Positions 1 to 5,426 of a stretch of 7,761 bases of DNA are shown piece by piece. Both the position numbers and the translations under genes were made by a program. This DNA is from Deltaproteobacteria bacterium RBG_16_54_11. Lineage in GTDB: Bacteria; Desulfobacterota; B13-G15; RBG-16-54-18. The notes below the pieces were generated by a model. It searched no databases. It was not told the origin of the DNA and saw nothing but the letters and a program-made list of their open reading frames with translations. Location of the stretch: assembly GCA_001797905.1 (NCBI GenBank), contig MGQS01000049.1, forward strand, positions 20,563 to 28,323, written 5' to 3'. Each line of letters opens with the position of its first letter. Position 1 is the first letter of the stretch.

Positions 1-282
1 GTCGGGATCGTTCCCTTGGGGGTGCCCCTCATCGTAGGCCCTGCCGTCCTCACCACCACCATCATCTCGGTGGACACCTACGGATATATCCCCACCATCA
101 TCTCCCTCATCCTTAACCTTGTCTTCGCCTGGTTGGTCTTTTCACGCGCTGCCCTCGTTATCGGCCTCCTGGGAGAGGGCGGGGCCAAAGGGGTGGGCAA
201 GGTGGTCAGCCTGCTGCTGGCCGCCATTGCAGTCATGATGATCAGGAAGGGGATCATCGATGTGCTCACGGGAGGCATATGA
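1..282 (+). CDS. MarC family (UPF0056) membrane protein, C-terminal part
   Basis: The reading frame is open from the first base, so the start lies outside the window; 93 residues remain before the TGA at 280-282. The visible part begins with a VPLGVPLIVGP segment resembling the PL-x-x-PL-x-x-GP motif of the MarC family. Hydrophobic stretches follow (about residues 33-57), then a glycine-rich turn (GEGGAKGVGK), then a last helix with LLLAAIAVMMI, the usual end of MarC proteins. These are multi-spanning inner-membrane proteins of unproven function. The Escherichia coli name came from multiple antibiotic resistance, but that role has not held up. The downstream DUF362 gene starts within a few bases of this stop, so the two are probably co-transcribed. 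Family assignment is fairly sure; no function is claimed. Confidence 0.82.
   Translation, partial: VGIVPLGVPLIVGPAVLTTTIISVDTYGYIPTIISLILNLVFAWLVFSRAALVIGLLGEGGAKGVGKVVSLLLAAIAVMMIRKGIIDVLTGGI
270..275 (+). promoter_or_regulatory. Ribosome binding site for the DUF362 gene
   Basis: GGGAGG lies 11 bases before the ATG at 287, inside the last codons of the MarC gene. A competing in-frame ATG at 260 is preceded by GGAAGGGG (245-252) at 7 bases. I prefer 287 because the protein from there begins MTEKVSIAGC, the normal N-terminal strand of DUF362 proteins, while the nine extra residues from 260 look like translated leader. Confidence 0.5.
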
Positions 283-286
283 ACCG

Positions 287-1414
287 ATGACTGAGAAGGT
301 TTCCATCGCCGGATGCACCACGTACGCATATCCGCAGGTACTGGCAAGTGTCGGGGACGCCCTAAAACCCCTGGGCGGGATGAGGGCATTTGTCCGGAGG
401 GGGGACAGGGTCCTCATCAAACCCAACCTCCTCGCGGCCAGGCATCCGGACCGGTGTGTGACAACACACCCTTCTATGGTAAAGGCTGTGGCCCAGCTGG
501 TACAGGAAGCGGGGGGGATTCCTGCCATCGGCGACAGCCCGGCCGTGGGGGGGTTGCGCCGGGTTGCGGCCCAGGCGGGGATTGCGGAGGTGGCGGATGA
601 ATTAGGCTGCCCCCTCGTTGAGTTTAAGGAGGTGGCCGAGATAAAGACGGACGAGGCATACACCTTCCGCAGGTTTGAGCTGGCCAAGGCCGTTCCGGAG
701 GCCGATGTGATCATCAACCTCCCCAAGGTCAAGACCCACTCCCAGACCCTTCTCACCCTGGGGGTGAAGAACACCTTTGGGTGTATCCCGGGGATGCGCA
801 AGGCTCAATGGCATCTCAAGGCGGGGATCGATCATGCTTATTTCGCAGGGATGCTGGTTGAGCTCTGCCAGATCGTTAAACCGGCCCTGACCATTGCCGA
901 CGGGGTCATCGGCATGGAGGGGGACGGACCGGGCAACGGCGACCCGCGGCCGCTCGGCCTGATCCTGGCCGGGGAAAACCCTCACGCCCTCGATGCCACC
1001 ATCTGCCGGATCATCGGCGTCCCTCCGGAGGATCTCCTCACCATCCAGGCCGCCCGACAACGGGGATTTGAGGGGACAGATCCGAAACGGATAGAGGTCT
1101 TGGGCCGGCCGTTGGAGGATCTCGGGGTCTCGCCCTTTCGCCTCCCCGGGAGATTCGACGTGCAATGGAACCTGCCGGATTTCATCAAGAGGCCGCTCAA
1201 GAATGTCTTTGTGCCCAAGCCCAGGGTGGATAGAGACCTCTGTGGGGGGTGCGGGGTCTGTGCAGAGGTGTGTCCTCCGCGGGCCATCTCCGTGGACGCA
1301 AAAGGGGTGCGGATCGATTACCGTAGGTGCATCCGCTGTTACTGTTGCCAGGAGGTGTGTCCCGAGGGGGCAATGCGCCTTCAGGAGGGGTGGATAAGAA
1401 GGCTTGCCTCGTGA
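287..1414 (+). CDS. DUF362 protein with C-terminal 2[4Fe-4S] ferredoxin domain
   Basis: A 375-residue protein from the ATG at 287 (384 if the ATG at 260 is used). Residues 1-300 are a DUF362 domain: KPNLL near 45, the INLPKVKTH segment at 143-151, GVKNTFG at 159-165 and DGVIGMEGDGP at 205-215 are typical blocks. Residues 317-362 form a bacterial ferredoxin module with two clusters. C319, C322, C325, C329 followed by Pro is the first CxxCxxCxxxCP motif. C348, C351, C354, C358 followed by Pro is the second, with an extra Cys at 353. There is no signal peptide, so it should be cytoplasmic. DUF362-ferredoxin proteins are common in anaerobes; the substrate is generally unknown and a redox role is inference. 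The stop overlaps the GTG start of truA (GTGA), which implies translational coupling. Confidence 0.9.
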   Translation: MTEKVSIAGCTTYAYPQVLASVGDALKPLGGMRAFVRRGDRVLIKPNLLAARHPDRCVTTHPSMVKAVAQLVQEAGGIPAIGDSPAVGGLRRVAAQAGIAEVADELGCPLVEFKEVAEIKTDEAYTFRRFELAKAVPEADVIINLPKVKTHSQTLLTLGVKNTFGCIPGMRKAQWHLKAGIDHAYFAGMLVELCQIVKPALTIADGVIGMEGDGPGNGDPRPLGLILAGENPHALDATICRIIGVPPEDLLTIQAARQRGFEGTDPKRIEVLGRPLEDLGVSPFRLPGRFDVQWNLPDFIKRPLKNVFVPKPRVDRDLCGGCGVCAEVCPPRAISVDAKGVRIDYRRCIRCYCCQEVCPEGAMRLQEGWIRRLAS

Positions 1415-2148
1415 GGAACATCAAGTTGACCATCGAGTACGATGGGACCGCCTACCACGGCTGGCAGATCCAACCGGGACTTAAGACCATCCAGGGGGTG
1501 ATGCGGGAGCAGATCGCCCGGATCACCCAGGGAAACGTAAACCTCCTCGGCGCGGGCAGGACCGATGCCGGCGTTCATGCCCTTGGCCAGGTGGCCAACT
1601 TCCAGACCGAGAGTGCCATTGACCTCACCGCCCTGCAGCGGGGGTTGAACAGCCTTCTCGCCCCTGATATTGTGATTACAGGCGTGGAGGAGGTGCAAGA
1701 GGGATTTCACGCCCGCTTCAGCGCCCGCAGCAAGCGATACGAGTATCATATCCTGAACCGATCCTATCCCTCGGCCCTCTCGAGGGCCTACGCCTGGTTT
1801 ATCCCCCATAAGCTCGATCTCGCCTCCATGGAAAGATGCGGTCGGCTTCTCATCGGAAGCCACGACTTCTCCTCCTTCCGTGCCTCGGGCGATGAGAGCC
1901 GCCATTCTCTGAGGGAAGTTATCCGCCTGGAGATAGAACAGCGAAAGGATAATCTGATCGTGGTGACTATCGAGGCCAATGCCTTTCTGCGGGAGATGGT
2001 CCGCAGCATCGTGGGTACCCTGGTGGACGTGGGAAGGGGAAAGACCTCGTTTGAGGAGTTTGAGGGGATCTTTCAGGCCCATGATCGACGCCAAGCAGGG
2101 ATGACCGCCCCGGCACAGGGGCTGTTTCTGGCAGAGGTTAAATATTGA
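1411..2148 (+). CDS. truA: tRNA pseudouridine(38-40) synthase TruA
   Basis: Encodes a 245-residue TruA, the enzyme that isomerises uridines 38, 39 and 40 in the tRNA anticodon stem-loop to pseudouridine. The length is normal for the family. The N-terminus reads RNIKLTIEYDGTAYHGWQ, a standard TruA opening. The catalytic motif GRTDAGVHA is present with the nucleophilic Asp at about residue 52. The C-terminal half carries AFLREMVRSIVGTLVDVGRGK and ends in the conserved AGMTAPAQGL block. I choose the GTG at 1411 because it sits exactly where TruA proteins begin, overlaps the upstream stop by four bases, and has AAGAAGG (1396-1402) 8 bases before it. An ATG at 1327 in the same frame lies inside the ferredoxin coding region and would add an unrelated N-terminus. 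A palindromic element starts on the base after the stop codon. Confidence 0.96.
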   Translation: MRNIKLTIEYDGTAYHGWQIQPGLKTIQGVMREQIARITQGNVNLLGAGRTDAGVHALGQVANFQTESAIDLTALQRGLNSLLAPDIVITGVEEVQEGFHARFSARSKRYEYHILNRSYPSALSRAYAWFIPHKLDLASMERCGRLLIGSHDFSSFRASGDESRHSLREVIRLEIEQRKDNLIVVTIEANAFLREMVRSIVGTLVDVGRGKTSFEEFEGIFQAHDRRQAGMTAPAQGLFLAEVKY

Positions 2149-2273
2149 CAGGCTGCTGAAAAACGCCCATCTGCTGCGTTTCTCTCATCCTTCGTCGTTG
2201 CGGCGTACGTCCAAGTACGCCTCACTCCTCAGAATTTCGAGGGCCTTGCATCTGGGCGTTTTTGAACAGCCTG
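2149..2273. repeat. 125-bp palindromic repeat-like element after truA
   Basis: The two ends, 2149-2174 and 2248-2273, are reverse complements at 22 of 26 positions; both outer termini read CAGGCTG and both contain AAAAACGCCCA. Inside lies a second perfect stem, GGCGTAC (2202-2208) with GTACGCC (2215-2221) around a 6-base loop. No reading frame is visible. The form (long imperfect palindrome, sharp ends, intergenic, no transposase) fits a small non-autonomous repeat of the REP/MITE kind. From memory, similar intergenic palindromes are scattered in deltaproteobacterial genomes, but copy number cannot be seen here. It abuts the truA stop and may also end or stabilise that transcript. Confidence 0.65.
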
Positions 2274-2386
2274 AGAAAAAACCTTTTCAGCAACTTATTA
2301 AATTGTGCGTTCGGCCTAGAAATTTGCAGTTAAGTAATATTGCAAGACCAGAGCCTATCATGTTCTAAAAGATTAACATTCGACTA

Positions 2387-2402
2387 CTCCTAGCAGTAGG
2401 AG
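2387..2402 (-). terminator. Small hairpin downstream of the TPR gene
   Basis: CTCCTA (2387-2392) and TAGGAG (2397-2402) form a 6-bp stem around a 4-base loop, 16 bases past the stop codon of the minus-strand TPR gene. No T-run follows on the minus strand, so it is a poor intrinsic terminator; it may only protect the 3' end or be chance in this AT-rich stretch. Confidence 0.25.
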
Positions 2403-2418
2403 CATCTGTTAGATGAAA

Positions 2419-3141
2419 TCATTTTGTGGTTGATATTTTTTCTTCAATTTTCTTTAAATACTTAGTAGCTTTTTTTATATGGCTATCACCAACAGGTGCA
2501 TACCCGGCGCCACCTTCTTTTAATTCATATTTTGCACAGTCGATATATTTAAGTATATATTTTTTAGCCAGTTCATAGTTTTGGTTTTCAAAATACATTT
2601 CAGATAATTCCTCAAAAGGATCATAGTTGAACATTTCATAAAGTTCTACACATTGTGCAAGCAAATATTCATGTTCCGCTTTTTTAATATCACCCAATTT
2701 TCTATTAATCCGTGCCTTTATAAGATGCCTATAATAAGGATCTCCATTTTTCTCATAATAATATCTTGCTTTTTCTAAATTTCCTATTTCTTCGTAAGCC
2801 ATACCATAAAATACAAAAAAATGTGCGGTTGAGAGTCCTTTGGGTATCTCGTCTTTGATTAGGCTTTCCGCTTTTGAAAAATAGAGAATCGCATCTTTAT
2901 TTCTATTTAGACACTGTGCCATATAAGCCAGACGATAAAGTGCGTTGAAGTCTTCTTCCGATTTTAGGTTTTTCTTTTCTTTTTTGAATGTGGCCATATC
3001 AACTTTTTCTACGGGGCTTGCGGGCGGGCCATAGCCATGCTCTAGTGTGGCGAGTTTGATGCTACAGTCACAAGGATTGCTTTCTTGTGAACTAACCGAT
3101 ATTGGAAGGCATATTAGAATTAATAATATAATTATTTTCAT
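2419..3141 (-). CDS. Secreted TPR-repeat protein of unknown function
   Basis: A 240-residue protein that I cannot name. It opens with a classic Sec signal: Lys2, a hydrophobic core to about residue 14, then ISVSSQ, with likely cleavage near residue 18. No cysteine sits at a lipobox, so it is probably soluble in the periplasm or exported. The mature N-terminus contains CDC (24-26). Residues about 63-95, 105-135, 136-166 and 175-204 look like helix-turn-helix pairs of the tetratricopeptide type (for example LAYMAQCLNRNKDAILYFSKA and YGMAYEEIGNLEKARYYYE), so a protein-binding scaffold is likely. The Lys-rich C-terminus is probably helical. The gene is far more AT-rich than its neighbours (about one third G+C in lines counted by eye), shows no convincing Shine-Dalgarno before the ATG, and lies between two palindromic elements. 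These are signs of transfer, perhaps from a low-GC donor. Confidence 0.8.
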   Translation of the reverse strand: MKIIILLILICLPISVSSQESNPCDCSIKLATLEHGYGPPASPVEKVDMATFKKEKKNLKSEEDFNALYRLAYMAQCLNRNKDAILYFSKAESLIKDEIPKGLSTAHFFVFYGMAYEEIGNLEKARYYYEKNGDPYYRHLIKARINRKLGDIKKAEHEYLLAQCVELYEMFNYDPFEELSEMYFENQNYELAKKYILKYIDCAKYELKEGGAGYAPVGDSHIKKATKYLKKIEEKISTTK

Positions 3142-3174
3142 ATTAAACTAACTCAGAAGGATTTAAGAGAAATA

Positions 3175-3242
3175 GGGCCGGGCCTTGAATGGTGAATTAA
3201 AATTTAAAAGTTAATATCAGCTTATATTTCAAGACCCGGCCC
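3175..3242. repeat. 68-bp inverted-repeat element
   Basis: GGGCCGGGCCTTGAA (3175-3189) and TTCAAGACCCGGCCC (3228-3242) are reverse complements at 14 of 15 positions, enclosing a 38-base AT-rich centre. The GC-rich arms stand out against AT-rich flanks. It sits between two minus-strand genes, 15 bases past the stop of the GlsB-like gene, and could act as its terminator, although no T-tract follows and the loop is long. The arm resembles the GGGTCAGGTCTTGAA-type palindromes that I recall near REP-associated transposases; that likeness is from memory and unverified. Confidence 0.6.
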
Positions 3243-3257
3243 CTGAATCAGAGGCAA

Positions 3258-3557
3258 TTATCTCCTGCGCTTAGGAGCAGCCTTAGTAGTTTGAGTAGTC
3301 TTAACAAAGTCCACGGCAAAGATCACGAGGAGTAAACAGCCCAGAAGTGCGGGGACAAGGTAGACCTCTCCATAATTGATGCCTTCCCACCATGTGCCGA
3401 ATACCGGCGTACCTAACCGGGCGCCGACCCACCCGATGACGACCTTGGACAGATAAGACCAAACCCCCGGCACAACGTAATACTTAAAACCAAAATGCAA
3501 GATCCCACAGACCACAACACTGATAATCAACAAAACGAGAAAGCTCATGAAATCCAT
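3258..3557 (-). CDS. GlsB/YeaQ/YmgE-like small stress membrane protein
   Basis: Encodes a 99-residue hydrophobic protein. There are helices at about 4-24 and 66-84, and between them a glycine-containing segment VVIGWVGARLGTPVFG (39-54) that resembles the GWxGAxLG core of the GlsB/YeaQ/YmgE family (also called transglycosylase-associated proteins). The tail, TKAAPKRRR, is strongly basic and presumably cytoplasmic. Members are small inner-membrane proteins linked to stress responses; the molecular activity is unknown. The ATG at 3557 is chosen because GAGGAGG (3570-3564 on the minus strand) ends 6 bases before it; the ATG three codons later would be too far away. A TATAAG (3601-3596) could be a -10 box but has no matching -35. 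The next gene upstream on this strand encodes another tiny membrane protein of a stress-linked family. Family placement rests on pattern and size, so it is moderate. Confidence 0.68.
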   Translation of the reverse strand: MDFMSFLVLLIISVVVCGILHFGFKYYVVPGVWSYLSKVVIGWVGARLGTPVFGTWWEGINYGEVYLVPALLGCLLLVIFAVDFVKTTQTTKAAPKRRR

Positions 3558-3563
3558 GGTAGT

Positions 3564-3570
3564 CCTCCTC
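3564..3570 (-). promoter_or_regulatory. Strong Shine-Dalgarno of the GlsB-like gene
   Basis: GAGGAGG on the minus strand, 6 bases before the ATG at 3557-3555. It fixes the start of the 99-residue protein against the in-frame ATG at 3548. Confidence 0.8.
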
Positions 3571-3717
3571 TCATTACGGTTGGTTGGAAATTACTCTTAT
3601 AGATCCCTCACCTATTGAGAGATTTCCGCCCTGGTTTTCGCCCCAACAAAACCCGCCACCCGACGCATTGTTATACGGCGAATGTATGACTTGCTTTTTA
3701 TCGAGGTTAAAGACAAT

Positions 3718-3754
3718 CGGCCTCTGAAGACAAATAAAACATCTTCAGAGGCCG
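3718..3754 (-). terminator. Perfect 13-bp hairpin, possible terminator of the YqaE-like gene
   Basis: CGGCCTCTGAAGA (3718-3730) pairs without mismatch with TCTTCAGAGGCCG (3742-3754) around an 11-base A-rich loop. On the minus strand it lies 116 bases past the stop of the YqaE-like gene and is followed by ATTGTCTTTAACC, a weak T-rich tail; the plus-strand side has no T-run. A transcript end for the minus-strand gene is the simplest reading. A mobile palindrome is the alternative. Confidence 0.45.
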
Positions 3755-3870
3755 CATATCGATACCTTGACGTTGACAAGGATAAGCTCGTCGCATGTAT
3801 CCTCTCTGAGACAGGACGCGCCTTCTTCAGGAATCAGGCGATAGTTTTTTTAAAAAAAGTCTTAAACGCC

Positions 3871-4041
3871 TCACTTTAATACGATCCACAAGGCGTGGAT
3901 GATGCCCGGAATATAAAAGAGGATACAGAGTATGATATTGATAATAAAATCTTTACCAAGGCCTTTTTTGATGAGCACTGCAACAAAGGGCAACAGTATC
4001 GCCAAGATGATGAGCAGAATGCTGGCTTTTTTCTTTGCCAT
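3871..4041 (-). CDS. YqaE/Pmp3 family (UPF0057) small membrane protein
   Basis: Encodes 56 residues, with stop TGA at 3873-3871. After a basic start (MAKKK) there are two hydrophobic helices, about 7-24 and 33-55, joined by KKGLGKDF. The block ILAILLPFVAVLIKKGLG and the ending YIPGIIHALWIVLK match the signature of the YqaE/Pmp3 proteolipids (PP-x-AV-x-KKG ... GYIPGIIHA). Here Pro-Pro is Pro-Phe (18-19) and the Gly before YIPG is Phe. In yeast and plants Pmp3 proteins affect membrane potential and salt or cold tolerance; bacterial members are small stress-linked inner-membrane proteins. An ATG at 4047 is in frame, but AAGGAGG lies only one base before it and an ideal 7 bases before the ATG at 4041, so I take 4041. 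A promoter with a perfect -35 box lies upstream. The gene sits with a GlsB-like gene on the same strand. Confidence 0.88.
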   Translation of the reverse strand: MAKKKASILLIILAILLPFVAVLIKKGLGKDFIINIILCILFYIPGIIHALWIVLK

Positions 4042-4048
4042 GAGCATG

Positions 4049-4055
4049 CCTCCTT
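4049..4055 (-). promoter_or_regulatory. Shine-Dalgarno that sets the YqaE-like start
   Basis: AAGGAGG on the minus strand ends 7 bases before the ATG at 4041 and 1 base before the in-frame ATG at 4047. The spacing decides for 4041. Confidence 0.8.
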
Positions 4056-4121
4056 ATTTTAACGAACCTTTTGCAGGATCACCCGCTTCTCAGTTGCCGG
4101 GGCCTTCTTTTCCTAGGGCCT

Positions 4122-4150
4122 ATTAGTCAACACTTTTATCATTTTGTCAA
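4122..4150 (-). promoter_or_regulatory. Probable sigma-70 promoter of the YqaE-like gene
   Basis: On the minus strand a perfect TTGACA (4150-4145) is followed after 17 bases by ACTAAT (4127-4122), a 4-of-6 match to the -10 box. TAATAG at a 19-base spacing is an alternative. It lies in the 129-base gap after the metal exporter stop, which suggests that the YqaE-like gene is transcribed on its own. Confidence 0.45.
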
Positions 4151-4170
4151 GTTTAAAAAACAGATAACGC

Positions 4171-5100
4171 TCATTCAGATGATGGCTTTGTCGCCAGGCT
4201 GCACACGCGGTCCGGCTCGCAGGCATGGCATTCCAATTGGAGGGTCGTATGATTGATGTGGTAGTGTTGGGTAAGGTACTCTTGTATAACCTCCATGATC
4301 CGAGCGCTCTCGCTGATTTGCTGGTCCTGTATCTGGACGTGCCCGCTCAGGGCATGGAGGCCCGAGGTGATGGTCCACACGTGGACGTCGTGAAAGGACT
4401 TAACCCCCTCTATGGCCTCGACCTCCCGGATCAGCTTTGCGAGATCGATGTGCTTGGGCACTGCCTCGAGCAGGACAGCCGCTGTTTCCTTGACCACGCT
4501 ATATGCCCCTTTGAGGATGATCAGGCCGATCATGAGGCTGAGGATGGGGTCAACGATAAACCATTTGGTGAAGAAGATAACGATCCCGCCGACGATCACC
4601 CCTATTGATGAGAGGAGGTCTCCTACAATGTGGAGAAAGGCCGCCTTGACATTGAGATTTTTCTTGCTCGACGCATGGAGGACGCGGGCGCTTGCTATAT
4701 TGGCCACCAGGCCCACAACGGCAACGGTCATCATGAGCACGCTCTTGACCGGCTCCGGCTGCAAGACACGGTGGTATGCCTCATAAAAAATGAAGAGCGC
4801 CAAAAAGACCAGAGTGGCCCCATTGATCTGGGCGGCAAAGATCTCCAGGCGATAGAAACCGAAGGTGGTTTTATTCGTGGGGGGCCTGGAGGAAACCCTG
4901 AACGCCACGATGCTCAGGAGCAAAGCCAGGACGTCGGCCAGCATGTGGCCGGCATCGCTCAGGAGGGCGAGGCTGTTCGCCAGCAGCCCCCCCACAAACT
5001 CGGCAATCATCACGACCAAGGTAATTGCCAGGGCGATGAGGAGGGGTTTCTGAAAGCCGCCTATGGCTCTACCCTGATCCTGGTGCGCGTGGACCTCCAT
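4171..5100 (-). CDS. Cation diffusion facilitator (CDF) family metal exporter
   Basis: A 309-residue transporter of the CzcD/ZitB type. These inner-membrane proton antiporters move Zn2+, and often Co2+ or Cd2+, out of the cytoplasm. Six helices can be placed between residues 20 and 200. The transport-site residues are all present: SDAGHMLAD gives H52 and D56 in helix 2, and LHIVGDLLSS gives H157 and D161 in helix 5. This His-Asp/His-Asp set is typical of zinc-preferring members. FGFYRLEIFAAQING (80-94) is the usual CzcD-type loop and helix-3 start. Residues from about 210 form the cytoplasmic domain (DVHVWTITSGLHALSGHV). The tail CHACEPDRVC (291-300) has three Cys and a His that may bind metal. 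The N-terminus has only two His. The ATG at 5100 has no Shine-Dalgarno; an extended -10 box lies immediately upstream. Metal specificity is inferred. Confidence 0.94.
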   Translation of the reverse strand: MEVHAHQDQGRAIGGFQKPLLIALAITLVVMIAEFVGGLLANSLALLSDAGHMLADVLALLLSIVAFRVSSRPPTNKTTFGFYRLEIFAAQINGATLVFLALFIFYEAYHRVLQPEPVKSVLMMTVAVVGLVANIASARVLHASSKKNLNVKAAFLHIVGDLLSSIGVIVGGIVIFFTKWFIVDPILSLMIGLIILKGAYSVVKETAAVLLEAVPKHIDLAKLIREVEAIEGVKSFHDVHVWTITSGLHALSGHVQIQDQQISESARIMEVIQEYLTQHYHINHTTLQLECHACEPDRVCSLATKPSSE

Positions 5101-5106
5101 TTTTCT

Positions 5107-5115
5107 ATTGTAGCA
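5107..5115 (-). promoter_or_regulatory. Extended -10 box, possibly giving a leaderless CDF transcript
   Basis: TGCTACAAT on the minus strand (5115-5107) matches the extended -10 form TGnTAnAAT. Only six bases (AGAAAA) separate it from the A of the CDF start codon, so transcription would begin at or within a base of the ATG. At a 17-base spacing the -35 position reads TTTCCC, a weak match, which an extended -10 can tolerate. Confidence 0.4.
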
Positions 5116-5212
5116 TAAAAACCCTGGAAGGGAAAAAAGAAGCTGAAGAGCTGGACTGCGTTAAAACAGACTTGCCTTGAAGAATTCGCTGCAAAAATAG
5201 TCTTGATCAGAC

Positions 5213-5314
5213 AATCCCCCTCAGTCCCCCTGACCAAAGGGCCACCTTCGGCTTCGGTTTTCCAAAGGGGGAAGAGCGAAAGTCTCCCTTTGTAAAGGGA
5301 GATTTAGAGGGATT
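5213..5314. repeat. 102-bp C/G-run inverted-repeat element
   Basis: The end segments 5213-5241 and 5286-5314 are reverse complements at 22 of 29 positions, both beginning AATCCC when read inward. The right arm also contains its own near-perfect palindrome, TCTCCCTTT (5283-5291) with AAAGGGAGA (5294-5302). The centre has a tandem CTTCGG CTTCGG and a second CCAAAGGG. Purine and pyrimidine runs of this style (blocks of C, CAAAGGGGG) are, as I recall, common in dispersed intergenic repeats of many bacteria. No coding capacity. Confidence 0.55.
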
Positions 5315-5377
5315 TTTCTACCTTGCTGTTGCGGGATGGCGAGCGGATTACCAGATCTTGATAAGGCTGCGGTTGTT

Positions 5378-5426
5378 GAGGGGTGCAGGGGGCAGATTTA
5401 CCTCTGCACCCCTCCTGGATTTTTTC
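5378..5426 (+). terminator. Strong stem-loop with T-tract on the plus strand
   Basis: GAGGGGTGCAG (5378-5388) pairs perfectly with CTGCACCCCTC (5404-5414); one G-U and two G-C pairs extend the stem to 14 bp with a 9-base loop. On the plus strand it is followed by CTGGATTTTTTCC, a usable T-tract starting 5 bases after the stem. On the minus strand, where both neighbouring genes lie, the stem is followed by AACAACCG with no T-run. It would therefore stop plus-strand transcription before it runs antisense into the VIT-vWA gene. Confidence 0.6.

Larger units (their letters stand above)
3558..3870. other. 313-base spacer between two small membrane-protein genes
   Basis: This stretch holds the leader of the GlsB-like gene (3558 to about 3610), a perfect hairpin at 3718-3754, and a T7A7 tract (3844-3857). 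A 65-codon plus-strand frame at 3682-3879 crosses the hairpin; it lacks a Shine-Dalgarno site and any recognisable motif, so I do not call it a gene. Nothing else is recognisable. Confidence 0.5.

Noticed and set aside
142..801. 219-codon minus-strand frame over the MarC and DUF362 genes
   Set aside because: Antisense shadow of two well-supported genes; the product is low in recognisable motifs and has no ribosome site.
2149..3242. Composite transposon made of the two palindromic elements
   Set aside because: The two elements share no arm sequence, there is no transposase gene between or beside them, and no target-site duplication is visible.
3661..3682. GTTATACGGCG as an integron attC-type recombination site
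   Set aside because: The matching complementary core upstream is missing, there is no integrase in the window, and the neighbouring genes do not look like cassettes.
3844..3857. T7A7 tract as a terminator of the YqaE-like gene
   Set aside because: It is a run of T followed by A with no GC-rich stem attached; the hairpin at 3718-3754 is a better candidate.
3682..3879. 65-codon plus-strand open frame as a gene
   Set aside because: No Shine-Dalgarno before the ATG, no recognisable motif, a perfect hairpin lies inside it, and its end overlaps the 3' end of the convincing YqaE-like gene on the opposite strand.
4225..5118. Plus-strand frames over the CDF gene, rich in His and Asp
   Set aside because: These are reverse-strand readings of the transporter; the His/Asp content comes from complementary codons for hydrophobic residues.
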